Part shown: positions 33,249 through 40,745 of the stretch, piece by piece
How positions within the stretch are numbered: the stretch's first letter is position 1
Layout of the letters: the number at the start of each line of letters is the position of its first letter
Assembly (NCBI GenBank): GCA_016744435.1
Contig: JADGEJ010000031.1
Location: 1 to 40,745, forward strand
DNA length: 40,745 nucleotides
DNA from: Lentibacter sp.
GTDB taxonomy: Bacteria; Pseudomonadota; Alphaproteobacteria; Rhodobacterales; Rhodobacteraceae
Reading direction: 5' to 3'
Made by a program: the position numbers and the translations under genes
Notes under the pieces: generated by a model
The model's input: only the letters and a program-made list of their open reading frames with translations
Databases searched by the model: none
Told to the model about the DNA's origin: nothing

Positions 33249-33707
33249 TTAGCGCAAGTATTTGGAATATGCCCAGCCTGTTGCGCCGCTCGCGTGCTGC
33301 ACAAACACCCAGTTGCCCTTGCGCTCGCCAATGTAAACACTTTCGCCGTTGTACATTTGCCGCACGATGGCAAAGCCCGTGCCCGGCCCGCTGCGCAAGT
33401 TGAGAAAGCCATCACCCGGTGAGCTGATCACCCGCTCGTTGGTTTGGGCGGGCAAGCTGCGCATGTGTTTGCGAAAGGCCCAGCCTGTCGCGCCGCTTTC
33501 ATGGCGCACGCGCACCCATTTGCCGGCGCTTTCCAACGTGTCCAGATAGCTGCCATGGTCCATCTGAGTGATGATCGCATAGCCGCTGCCCGGCCCAGTG
33601 CGCAGGTTCAAGAACCCGTCTCCCGGCGAATGCACGCGCAGTGTTTCAGCCTGCGCTGCAATGGCAAATCCGATGAACATTAAGGCTGCAATTAGTCTCT
33701 TGAGCAT
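33249..33707 (-). CDS. Secreted protein with two bacterial SH3 domains
   Basis: The 152-residue protein has a signal peptide (residues 1-20, cleavage after AQA) and two SH3b repeats. The first is HSPGDGFLNLRTGPGSGYAI with GKWVRVRHESGATGWAF, and the second is SSPGDGFLNLRSGPGTGFAI with GNWVFVQHASGATGWAY. Such domains usually bind cell wall or protein ligands in the periplasm. The two copies are very alike, so this is an internal duplication. GGGAGG precedes the ATG. Confidence 0.9.
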   Translation of the reverse strand: MLKRLIAALMFIGFAIAAQAETLRVHSPGDGFLNLRTGPGSGYAIITQMDHGSYLDTLESAGKWVRVRHESGATGWAFRKHMRSLPAQTNERVISSPGDGFLNLRSGPGTGFAIVRQMYNGESVYIGERKGNWVFVQHASGATGWAYSKYLR

Positions 33708-33762
33708 ATCTCGCCCTCCCGTAAAAACTTCGCACGCAAACTCAGGCTACGCCTCAAAATGC

Positions 33763-33790
33763 AAAAGGCCCACCCCTAAGGGCAGGCCTT
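33763..33790 (-). terminator. Terminator of mscL
   Basis: On the minus strand AAGGCC (33790-33785) pairs with GGCCTT (33770-33765), with a supporting inner CCC/GGG pair, followed by TTTT. It lies 23 nt beyond the mscL stop. Confidence 0.8.
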
Positions 33791-33812
33791 CTGTTCGTCT
33801 TGTCGCAGTGGC

Positions 33813-34244
33813 TTACTTCTTGGCAAGCGCGTCGCGAATTTCAGCCAGAAGGTCAAGCTCGGTTGGGCCTGCCGGGGCCTCTTCGACGGCTTCCTCTTCA
33901 GCGGCGGCGGCGTCTTTGGCTTTGTTCACGTAGCGCACCAGCATGAACACCACGAATGCGATGATCAGGAAGTTGATGATCGCCATGATGAAGTTACCAT
34001 AGGCAAACACATTGGCTCCGCCTTCACGTGCGGCTTCAAGCGTTGCACCTTCCGCAGCCGTGCCTGACATCACTGCATACATATTCGTCAAATCCGTACC
34101 GCCCATCACAAGGCCGATGATCGGGTTGATCAAATCAGCAACCAGTGACCCAACGATCGCGGTAAACGCCGCGCCGATGATGATACCGACTGCCATGTCC
34201 ATAACATTGCCCTTGGCAATGAAGTCTTTAAATTCGCTTAGCAT
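33813..34244 (-). CDS. mscL: Large-conductance mechanosensitive channel MscL
   Basis: The 143-residue inner-membrane protein forms the pressure valve that opens under hypo-osmotic shock. The N-terminal amphipathic helix and first membrane helix ([40 protein letters not shown]) and the second helix ([20 protein letters not shown]) are clear. The periplasmic loop and charged C-terminal helix are of usual length. GAGGAACGG precedes the ATG. It is transcribed alone. Confidence 0.97.
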   Translation of the reverse strand: MLSEFKDFIAKGNVMDMAVGIIIGAAFTAIVGSLVADLINPIIGLVMGGTDLTNMYAVMSGTAAEGATLEAAREGGANVFAYGNFIMAIINFLIIAFVVFMLVRYVNKAKDAAAAEEEAVEEAPAGPTELDLLAEIRDALAKK

Positions 34245-34367
34245 TTCCGTTCCTCGTTATTTTATTGGCACCTAAGGCTGCTTTCTGCAGTCCGCAGCAT
34301 GTTAACACATAAGCAATATTTTAGATAAAACTTTAACGGGAAGGTTTCTGCGGTTTTCCCCGCAGTG

Positions 34368-35366
34368 TCAGACTGCGTAGTAGTCGCGATACCATTCAAC
34401 GAAAGCCGCGACGCCTTGCTTTACATCTGTGCTTGTTCCCGCGCCCAGAAGCTCTTCAAGCAGCGTCGTGTCGGCCCATGTTGCAGGCACATCACCGGGC
34501 TGCATCGGCAGCATGTTCTTGCGGGCTGACAGGCCCGTCGCGGCTTCAATCGCAGCAATGAAATCCATCAGCGCCACAGGGCTGCCATTGCCAATGTTCA
34601 CAACCCGCCAAGGCGCGACGGGCGAAAGGCTGTCGTGCTCTGCGCCCTGCCCTTGCTGTGGCGCGCAGCCAACCAGCCCCACCAGCCGCTCGACCAAGTC
34701 TTCGACATAAGTGAAGTCGCGTTTCATGTCGCCGTGGTTGTAAACGTCGATCGCCTCGCCTTCCAAGATCGCCTTGGTGAACTTGAACAGCGCCATGTCG
34801 GGGCGCCCCCACGGGCCGTAAACCGTAAAAAAGCGAAAACACGTTGTCGGGATATCGTAGAGGTGCGCGTAGGAATGCGACATCGCCTCGCAGGCCTTTT
34901 TCGTCGCAGCATAGAAGGAAACTTGGTGATCGGCGCGCATTGTCTCGCAGTAGGGAAACTCGGTGTTCGCGCCGTAAGCTGACGACGTTGAGGCGATCAT
35001 CAAGTGCTTCACCGGGTGGTGCCTTGCGGCTTCCAACAGCTCGAACGTGCCCGCAATATTACTCTCAAGGTAGCTGCGCGGCGCGTCGATCGAAAAGCGC
35101 ACACCAGCCTGCGCGGCAAGGTGCACAACCAAGTCAACACCACGCGCCAGAATGCCACTGAGCACGCCCTCGTCTTCAACGCGAGCGCGCACAAACTCAA
35201 ACCGCTCATGAGCCTGCAACTGCGCCAACCGCGCGTCTTTGAGGCTCACGTCGTAATAGTCCGTCATCGCATCAAGCCCGATCACGTCATAGCCCTCAGC
35301 CAACAGCCTCTTGCTCGTGAAAAAGCCAATAAACCCAGCGGCACCTGTGACAAGAGCCGTCGGCAT
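34368..35366 (-). CDS. NAD-dependent epimerase, probably UDP-glucuronate 4-epimerase type
   Basis: The 332-residue protein is an extended short-chain dehydrogenase with the nucleotide motif GAAGFIG (residues 8-14) and the catalytic YAATK in SFYAATKKACE. The region HLAAQAGVRFSIDAPRSYLE, then FFTVYGPWGRPDMALFKFTK, matches UDP-glucuronate/UDP-galacturonate epimerases of capsule and LPS pathways. Its start overlaps the ytoQ stop (TGATG), so the genes are coupled. No other sugar-nucleotide genes are near, so the polymer it serves is unknown. Confidence 0.9.
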   Translation of the reverse strand: MPTALVTGAAGFIGFFTSKRLLAEGYDVIGLDAMTDYYDVSLKDARLAQLQAHERFEFVRARVEDEGVLSGILARGVDLVVHLAAQAGVRFSIDAPRSYLESNIAGTFELLEAARHHPVKHLMIASTSSAYGANTEFPYCETMRADHQVSFYAATKKACEAMSHSYAHLYDIPTTCFRFFTVYGPWGRPDMALFKFTKAILEGEAIDVYNHGDMKRDFTYVEDLVERLVGLVGCAPQQGQGAEHDSLSPVAPWRVVNIGNGSPVALMDFIAAIEAATGLSARKNMLPMQPGDVPATWADTTLLEELLGAGTSTDVKQGVAAFVEWYRDYYAV

Positions 35367-35818
35367 CAGCTTGCGCTCGGGAGAGTGCCGTTCAGGACAT
35401 AGCGCAAAATCTGCGCAACTTCCTGCGGGCTGCGTGTCGTCGCCAAGGCTGCCGCATCAACTTCCTTCAAGGCATGGTCGTGCTCGGGCTGCTGCAAGAT
35501 AATCAAGCTCTTGCCCAAAGCACTCGCATAGCCCGCATCAAAAGCTGCGTTCCACTGTTTGTATTTCTCACCAAAGCGCACCACGACAACGTCAGCCTCG
35601 CCAATTGCGCGGCGCGTGCGGATCGCGTTTACTTTAGCGCCCTTGTGATCGTGCCAAAACTTGTCAGGCTCTTTCCCCAAGATCGTCACGCCACAGTCGT
35701 CGCTTGCCGCGTGGTCTGTCACAGGCGCGCTGAACTCGACATCAAGTCCCGCACAAGCCGCGATGATCTGCTCGCGCCAATCCGTGTGAATTTCACCTGA
35801 AAGATAAACTCGCATCAT
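35366..35818 (-). CDS. ytoQ: YtoQ family protein, nucleoside 2-deoxyribosyltransferase-like
   Basis: The 150-residue protein matches YtoQ: VYLSGEIHTDWREQI at the start, SAPVTDHAASDD, then RTRRAIGEADVVVVRFGEKY and FDAGYASALGKSLIIL. The fold relates to nucleoside 2-deoxyribosyltransferases, but activity in this family is not established. GGAG lies just before two consecutive ATG codons (35818 and 35815); either could be used. It is the middle gene of a minus-strand set with the methyltransferase and the epimerase. Confidence 0.88.
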   Translation of the reverse strand: MMRVYLSGEIHTDWREQIIAACAGLDVEFSAPVTDHAASDDCGVTILGKEPDKFWHDHKGAKVNAIRTRRAIGEADVVVVRFGEKYKQWNAAFDAGYASALGKSLIILQQPEHDHALKEVDAAALATTRSPQEVAQILRYVLNGTLPSAS

Positions 35819-35824
35819 GCTCTC

Positions 35825-36460
35825 CTAAGCCAGCTTTCGCGCCACAACATAGCGTGACATCGCCGGAAAATTACCAACCTCCACAATCTCAAAACCAGCC
35901 GCTGTGATCATCTCGTCTAGCTCACTGCGCGTCAGAGAATGCACATTCGGCGCTTTGCCAAACATCTGCATCACCGGAATAAGCATGCCAAACAGAAACC
36001 TCTTAAAACCAAGCGAAGGGTCCCCCAGACAAACCGTCTTCGAAATGAACACCCCCCCCGCCTTCAGACTACCATGCAAGCTCTCAATCAGCGCCGCAGG
36101 GTCATCCAGCAAATGGACCAGATTAAACCCAAGCACAGCGTCATAAGCCTCGCCCTTGGCACTCACCGCTTCTGCACTGCTTACCTCAAAACTCAGGTTC
36201 TCAACTCCGGCCTCCTCGGCCTTCCCCCGCGCAATCGCGATCATCTCTTCCGAAATATCACTGCCCACCAGCTCCGCCACTGAGGGCGCCAGCAACAGCG
36301 CAGTCGAGCCCGTACCGCAACCCACTTCAAGCACGCGATCACCCGCACTCAAAAAGCTCCGGGTGCGCTCCAGCGTGTGCTCATACGCGGCCATATCACC
36401 AATATCGCTCTTGGCATATTTCGCCGCCGCCTTGTTCCAAAACGCCGCGCTATCTTTCAT
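35825..36460 (-). CDS. Class I SAM-dependent methyltransferase
   Basis: The 211-residue protein has the Rossmann methyltransferase motif I VLEVGCGTGSTALLLA and the post-motif acid (SDISEEMIAIARGKAEEAG). Motif II/III lies around YDAVLGFNLVHLLDD, and GGVFISKTVCLGDPS follows. The methyl acceptor cannot be told; it resembles ubiquinone/sterol-type small-molecule enzymes. The ATG at 36460 has AAGGA 6 nt upstream; an earlier frame start adds 15 residues that look untranslated. It lies 6 nt upstream of ytoQ. Confidence 0.9.
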   Translation of the reverse strand: MKDSAAFWNKAAAKYAKSDIGDMAAYEHTLERTRSFLSAGDRVLEVGCGTGSTALLLAPSVAELVGSDISEEMIAIARGKAEEAGVENLSFEVSSAEAVSAKGEAYDAVLGFNLVHLLDDPAALIESLHGSLKAGGVFISKTVCLGDPSLGFKRFLFGMLIPVMQMFGKAPNVHSLTRSELDEMITAAGFEIVEVGNFPAMSRYVVARKLA

Positions 36461-36507
36461 CTCACGTCCTTCATGCTTTCCCTTTGCACAAATACTCATG
36501 CACAATA

Positions 36508-38922
36508 TTAGCCGCGCAGGCTGCCGCCTGTCGCCTTACTGACTTTCTCAACGATCTTCTTAGAGACCGCTTCGATGTCGTCATCCTTCAGCGTCGTATC
36601 AACCGGCTGCAAGCGCACCGTGATTGCGAGTGACTTCTTGCCTTCGCCAAGTGATCCGCCCGCTGCGCCATCGGCGATGAATTCGTCAAAGACATGCACA
36701 CCCGCGATCAGCGCCTTGTCAGCCCCCGCCGCGGCGTTGGCCAGCGTCAGCGCCTCAACGCCTGCATCAACAACAAAGGCAAAGTCGCGCTCGACGGCCT
36801 GCAAATCAGACGCCTTCAAAGCGGGTCGCGTGGCGCTCTTCTTGCGCGCAGCGGGCACTTCCTGAGGCCAGATAGTAAAGGCAACAGCTGGGCCTTTCAC
36901 GCCCATCTCGCGCAGCACTTTCGGGTGCAGCTCGCCAAAAATGCCTAGCACTTTCTTTGGCCCAAGGCAGATCTTGCCATGGCGCCCCGGGTGCCACCAA
37001 GCAGGGCCGTCGCGCAGCACTTGCACCTTGGCAGGCGCACCGATCGCGCTCAGCACAGCTTCGGCGTCAGCCTTGGCGTCAAACAAATCAACCACGCGGC
37101 TCTCGCCGTGCACGTCTTTGGGGCCGGTCTTGCCTACGAGCAAACCAGACACTTGCAACGCCTGTTCCTCAGGCTCGCCGCCGTGGAAAACAGGGCCAAC
37201 TTCAAACAACGCCAAGTCAGCAAACCCGCGCGCTTGGTTGCGCGAGGCGGCCTGCAAGAGGCCGACGAGCAAGTCAGGCCGCATGTGGCTCATCTCTGAT
37301 GAAATCGGATTCTCCAGCTTGGTCGCGTTTTCGCCACCGCCAAACAGCGCCGCGCTCGCCTGATCAACGAACGAGTAGGTCACGCATTCGTTGTAGCCAA
37401 GGCCTGCGCACATACGGCGCGCGGCCTGCTCACGCTTCTGGCTGGGCAGCAAAATGGCCTTTGGCACACCAGCATGCACGCGCTTCAAGGGCTTGCCAAC
37501 AAGCTTGGTCAGCGACGCAATCCGCGCCACTTCTTCCACCAAGTCAGCCTCGCCTTGCACGTCGGGCCGCCAGCTTGGCACCCATGCCATGTCGCCCTCA
37601 AGCGTAAAGCCAAGCGCCGTCAACGTCTGGCGCTGCTCTGCTTCCGGAATGTCCATGCCGACAAGGCTCTGCACCCGCGCCGCATCAAGCTTGTAGGCGC
37701 GGCTCACGTCAGGCACTTGCCCCGCAACAACCACGTCAGAGGCCTCGCCACCGCACAGCTCGATGATCATAGCCGTCGCATCTTCCATCGCTTGCATGTT
37801 GTAAGCAGGGTCGATCCCCCGCTCATTACGATAGCGCGCATCCGAGTTGATCTTGAGCGCACGGCCCGTCATCGCGATCTGGATATGATCCCAATACGCG
37901 GCTTCCAAAAACACATCTGTCGTGCCGTCCGTACAGCCCGTTTCCAGCCCGCCCATAACGCCCGCGATGCTCTCGATGCCGCTGTCGTCAGAGATCACAA
38001 CTTGACCGCCCGTGAAGGTATATTCCTTCTCGTCCAAGCCAACGATCTTGTCGCCAGCGCTCGCACGGTGAATGCGCAAATCGCCCGTCACCTTACCCGC
38101 GTCAAACACGTGCAGCGGGCGGTTTCTGTCGTATGTGAAGAAGTTCGTCACATCGACAAGCTTGGAAATCGGGCGCAAGCCAATCGCCTTCAAGCGTTGC
38201 TGCAACCACTCAGGGGAAGGCCCGTTCGCTACGCCCTTAATCAGACGACCAGCAAAGACAAAGCAGCCGTTCTCGCGCGCATCCTCGTCGATGCTCACGT
38301 TGATAGGGCTGGCAAAGCCGCCCTCAACCCTATGCTCGACAACCGGCTTCAGCACCCCAAGGCCCCTTGCCGCGAGGTCGATAGCAATACCGCGCACGCC
38401 CAGCGCATCGGGGCGGTTCGGCGTGATGGCAATGTCGATAACCGGGTCAACCTTTTCAGGCGCGTGTCGAGCCAGCCAGTCAACAAACTTGTCGCCAACC
38501 TCGCCACTCGGCAGCTCGATAATGCCGTCATGCTCGTCACTCAGCTCAAGCTCGCGCTCAGACGCCATCATGCCGTGGCTCTCAACACCGCGGATTTTGC
38601 CAACAGACAGCGTCAGGTCGATGCCCGGCACATAATCCCCCGGTTTGCACAGCACAATGGTGATGCCCGTGCGCGCATTCGGCGCCCCACAAACGATCTG
38701 CTTTGCGCCCTCATCGGTCTGCACCGTGCAAACGCGCAGGCGGTCAGCATCAGGGTGCTGCTCGGCGTGGGTGACTTTGCCAAGGGTAAAGCTCTTGAGA
38801 CGGTCAGCGGGGTTGATAACCTCCTCAACCTCAAGCCCAAGGTCTGTCAGCACTTCGCAAATCTCGTCAACGCTGGCTTGCGTGTCGAGATGATCTTTCA
38901 GCCAAGAGAGTGTGAATTTCAT
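36508..38922 (-). CDS. pheT: Phenylalanyl-tRNA synthetase beta subunit
   Basis: The 804-residue protein is the beta subunit of the heterotetrameric enzyme that charges tRNA-Phe. It shows the N-terminal start [14 protein letters not shown], a tRNA-binding domain at about residues 40-150, and the B3/4 editing region. The B5 and catalytic-like core contains WRPDVQGEADLVEEVARI, and the FDX-ACB anticodon-binding end contains KKSLAITVRLQPVDTTLKDD. The ATG at 38922 overlaps the stop of the small gene upstream (ATGA), which fixes the start; eight codons further upstream would overlap it more. Confidence 0.97.
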   Translation of the reverse strand: MKFTLSWLKDHLDTQASVDEICEVLTDLGLEVEEVINPADRLKSFTLGKVTHAEQHPDADRLRVCTVQTDEGAKQIVCGAPNARTGITIVLCKPGDYVPGIDLTLSVGKIRGVESHGMMASERELELSDEHDGIIELPSGEVGDKFVDWLARHAPEKVDPVIDIAITPNRPDALGVRGIAIDLAARGLGVLKPVVEHRVEGGFASPINVSIDEDARENGCFVFAGRLIKGVANGPSPEWLQQRLKAIGLRPISKLVDVTNFFTYDRNRPLHVFDAGKVTGDLRIHRASAGDKIVGLDEKEYTFTGGQVVISDDSGIESIAGVMGGLETGCTDGTTDVFLEAAYWDHIQIAMTGRALKINSDARYRNERGIDPAYNMQAMEDATAMIIELCGGEASDVVVAGQVPDVSRAYKLDAARVQSLVGMDIPEAEQRQTLTALGFTLEGDMAWVPSWRPDVQGEADLVEEVARIASLTKLVGKPLKRVHAGVPKAILLPSQKREQAARRMCAGLGYNECVTYSFVDQASAALFGGGENATKLENPISSEMSHMRPDLLVGLLQAASRNQARGFADLALFEVGPVFHGGEPEEQALQVSGLLVGKTGPKDVHGESRVVDLFDAKADAEAVLSAIGAPAKVQVLRDGPAWWHPGRHGKICLGPKKVLGIFGELHPKVLREMGVKGPAVAFTIWPQEVPAARKKSATRPALKASDLQAVERDFAFVVDAGVEALTLANAAAGADKALIAGVHVFDEFIADGAAGGSLGEGKKSLAITVRLQPVDTTLKDDDIEAVSKKIVEKVSKATGGSLRG

Positions 38923-39332
38923 TCTTCCGTTCCTTCTTCCCGCCACATCCTCATGAAAAGAGCATCCACATTGTGCTGCTCTAAGCCGAGTTCCTTGCGC
39001 AGGTCGTTTCTCATTACCTTTAAGAGCGCCGTCATGTTCCCCATGCCGCTAGCGGTTTCCTCAGCCAGCGTTCTCGCTTCAATAGCCGCCTTCGTCGATC
39101 CGAGTAAGAAGACTGCTGCAACTGAGGTTTCAAGCCTGTCTTTTTGCTCGTCGCTTAGTTTTTGTCTACCCGCAGCATTCTCCAAGTTTCGGTAGGCTTC
39201 AATTAGGTGTGCAACTACTCGTTCTCGCCGTCGCTCTTCCTTGTCACGCCTAAGACCGAAAAAATATGCTAACCACGCACCAATCAAGCCCCCTAGCAAC
39301 GCAGTAAAAAGAGCAACTTGCCACTCACTCAC
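38919..39332 (-). CDS. Membrane-anchored hypothetical protein between pheS and pheT
   Basis: The 137-residue protein has one N-terminal membrane segment ([20 protein letters not shown], about residues 6-25) followed by a charged helical cytoplasmic part. That part has basic [13 protein letters not shown] and a probable coiled coil to the end. I recognise no family; the shape recalls small membrane proteins of phage or islands. It starts at GTG overlapping the pheS stop (GTGA) and ends overlapping the pheT start (ATGA). It is thus fully embedded in the synthetase operon and probably translated in coupling. Base composition is more AT-rich than in pheS or pheT. Confidence 0.8.
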   Translation of the reverse strand: MSEWQVALFTALLGGLIGAWLAYFFGLRRDKEERRRERVVAHLIEAYRNLENAAGRQKLSDEQKDRLETSVAAVFLLGSTKAAIEARTLAEETASGMGNMTALLKVMRNDLRKELGLEQHNVDALFMRMWREEGTEE

Positions 39333-40402
39333 CTACTCAACCCACCATGCAACGTCGGCTGATCCAAGCTCGCGAACCCGTAGTGCCGCAGCCACCTAAG
39401 ATCGCTATCAAAGAACGCCCGCAGATCAGGGATACCGTATTTCAGCATGGCGATCCGGTCGATGCCCATGCCAAACGCGAAGCCTTGCCAGATGTCAGGG
39501 TCAATGCCCCCAGCTTGCAGCACCTTCGGGTGCACCATGCCACTGCCCAAAATCTCCAGCCAGTCGTCGCCTTCGCCCACTTTCAGCGTGCCGCCTTCCC
39601 ATGAGCAACGGATGTCAACTTCGGCTGACGGCTCGGTAAACGGGAAGTGCGAGGCGCGGAAGCGCAGCTCAACGTCGTCAACTTCAAAGAAGGCCTTCAC
39701 GAACTCTTCCAGCACCCACTTGAGGTTGGCCATCGAGATATCTTTATCAAGCGCTAAGCCTTCCACTTGGTGGAACATCGGCGTGTGCGTCTGGTCATAA
39801 TCCGCGCGGTAAACACCACCGGGGCAGATGATGCGCAGCGGCGCGCCCTGCTTCTCCATCGTGCGGATCTGCACAGGGCTGGTATGCGTGCGCAACACAT
39901 GCGGCGGGCGCTCGTCACCCTCGTCACGGTGCATGTAGAACGTGTCCATCTCGGCGCGCGCGGGGTGGTGGCCGGGGATGTTCAGCGCATCAAAGTTATA
40001 CCAGTCAGTGTCAATTCGCGGGCCTTCAGCCACGCCAAAACCCATGTCAGCAAAGATCGCGGTGACTTCCTCGGTCACTTGGCTGATCGGGTGAATGCTG
40101 CCCTGCCCTCGCGAGCGGGACGGCAACGTCACGTCGAGCCACTCACTGCGCAACCGCTCATCAAGGGCCGCGTCTTCCAAGCCAGCCTTCTTGGCGCTCA
40201 AGGCCGAGTTGATCTCGTCTTTCAAAGCGTTCAGCTTCGGTCCAGCAACCTGACGCTCTTCTGGCGTCATCTTGCCCAGCTCGCGCATCTGCAGGCTCAC
40301 CTCGCCCTTTTTGCCGACAGCTTGCACGCGCAACTCTTCCAGCGCGTTCTCGTCAGTCGCATTCGCAATCGCGGCGATGTATTTGTCTCGTAGTTCGTTC
40401 AT
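39329..40402 (-). CDS. pheS: Phenylalanyl-tRNA synthetase alpha subunit
   Basis: The 357-residue protein is the catalytic alpha subunit. It has the N-terminal coiled-coil arm ([20 protein letters not shown]), class II motif 1 around [20 protein letters not shown], and motif 2 with [12 protein letters not shown] and [12 protein letters not shown]. Motif 3 is [19 protein letters not shown]. The ATG at 40402 begins the conserved [15 protein letters not shown]; the frame extends 63 codons upstream without homology. No strong ribosome binding site is seen, and an in-frame GTG three codons earlier is possible. The leader upstream is discussed under the T-box entry. Confidence 0.97.
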   Translation of the reverse strand: MNELRDKYIAAIANATDENALEELRVQAVGKKGEVSLQMRELGKMTPEERQVAGPKLNALKDEINSALSAKKAGLEDAALDERLRSEWLDVTLPSRSRGQGSIHPISQVTEEVTAIFADMGFGVAEGPRIDTDWYNFDALNIPGHHPARAEMDTFYMHRDEGDERPPHVLRTHTSPVQIRTMEKQGAPLRIICPGGVYRADYDQTHTPMFHQVEGLALDKDISMANLKWVLEEFVKAFFEVDDVELRFRASHFPFTEPSAEVDIRCSWEGGTLKVGEGDDWLEILGSGMVHPKVLQAGGIDPDIWQGFAFGMGIDRIAMLKYGIPDLRAFFDSDLRWLRHYGFASLDQPTLHGGLSR

Positions 40403-40589
40403 CTCAGTCACCCATTTGGCGTTCCCTTGCGGATTACCTTGCCAGCGGCATTTTCGCAAGGCGCAGCAAGGCCAGAGGCGGCAGACAGCGGCCCCATCCG
40501 AAAATATTCTAAACAAATTTTTCGAAAAGCTGGCGCAAAGGGCGCTGTTTGGCCCCAATCCGGCCCGCACGCCGCCGCTCACAGCGGCC
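40403..40589 (-). other. GC-rich spacer between T-box terminator and pheS
   Basis: This 187-nt stretch separates the T-box terminator from the pheS start, which is much longer than usual for a T-box gene. On the minus strand it begins with the hairpin GCCGCT-GTG-AGCGGC and has a short AT-rich island at about 40500-40525. No gene is seen. It matches the window's general composition, unlike the T-box itself. Confidence 0.5.
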
Positions 40590-40745
40590 AAAACGCCCTT
40601 GTTAAATCAACAAGGGCGAAATAATTTCCGCGGTACCACCTAAATTTATAACTCAAGTCTATAACGGAACAACCCGGAGATAATTAGTCTCACTTCAAGG
40701 TAGATTTCATATACACACAATATTAGTTCACACCAACCACTAACT
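40590..40745 (-). promoter_or_regulatory. T-box riboswitch leader, 5' part beyond the window edge
   Basis: The minus strand carries, in order, the hallmarks of a T-box. They are the Stem I apical hairpin GUUAGU-GGUUGGUGUGA-ACUAAU (loop 40738-40728), the specifier-strand context GAAAUCUACCUUGA, the F-box CCGUUA (40667-40662), a UUAUA/UAUAA hairpin, and the T-box AGGUGGUACCGCGG (40641-40628). The antiterminator pairs AGG with CCU around the bulge UGGUACC. The terminator CGCCCUUGUU-GAUUU-AACAAGGGCG-UUUU (40618-40590) competes with it. UGGU fits a tRNA with discriminator A. Aligned with glyQS, the specifier is UCU, or AUC one base over, and not UUC/UUU. By hand count 35 of the 105 bases in 40641-40745 are G or C. 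Confidence 0.85.

Noticed and set aside
34348-34365. Hairpin CTGCGG...CCGCAG after the epimerase gene as a terminator.
   Set aside because: The stem is short and no U-rich tail follows on the minus strand, so I do not list it as a terminator.
37474-39195. A 573-codon open frame on the plus strand.
   Set aside because: It lies antisense to pheT and the small gene, both well supported. It is a shadow of high-GC codon bias with no recognisable domain.

Overview
The window looks like chromosome of a marine alphaproteobacterium of the family Rhodobacteraceae (Roseobacter group). The grounds are the moderately high GC, a three-gene glcDEF glycolate oxidase, a TRAP transporter with large membrane subunits, DUF1013/TrcR, COQ9, a dnaX-ybaB-recR cluster, and two proteins ending in a bacterial Hint domain. 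This is judged from protein content; no database search was possible.

Layout. 1-4.4 kb: a glycolate oxidase operon on the minus strand (glcD-glcE-small membrane protein-glcF) with overlapping start and stop codons. 4.4-10.3 kb: a divergent small secreted protein, the stub of a crotonase gene, and a minus-strand TRAP transporter operon (receptor, DctQ, and a DctM with a 330-residue C-terminal extension). The glcD and TRAP promoter regions carry the same 23-bp ATTGGT-N11-ACCAAT palindrome, so the two operons are probably co-regulated and the transporter probably imports a 2-hydroxy or 2-keto monocarboxylate. 10.3-15.5 kb: a phosphatase and a zinc peptidase, then plus-strand dnaX, a small membrane protein, a Nudix hydrolase, ybaB and recR. 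15.5-15.8 kb: a scar made of a 23-bp repeat, the tail of an IS6-family transposase with its terminal repeat, and the last 36 codons of a lost symporter. 15.9-22.4 kb: a 2194-residue secreted RTX protein with five higher-order modules and a C-terminal Hint domain.

22.8-31.2 kb: trcR, RNase T2, a quinone oxidoreductase with COQ9, rpsU, yghU, a flavodoxin, a GMC oxidoreductase, a second Hint protein and an Lrp-type regulator. 31.4-36.5 kb: alanine dehydrogenase (divergent from the Lrp gene, with two Lrp-like boxes between them), a decayed ferric-reductase-like gene, tRNA-Met, an SH3 protein, mscL, a sugar-nucleotide epimerase, YtoQ and a methyltransferase. 36.5-40.4 kb: pheS and pheT with a small membrane protein gene wedged between them, overlapping both.

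The most striking signal is at the right edge (40590-40745, minus strand): a T-box riboswitch with apical loop, F-box, T-box bulge and terminator, in AT-rich sequence upstream of pheS. T-boxes are typical of Firmicutes, and the likely specifier is not a Phe codon. The choices are an unusual acquired leader or an assembly chimera at the end of the sequence.
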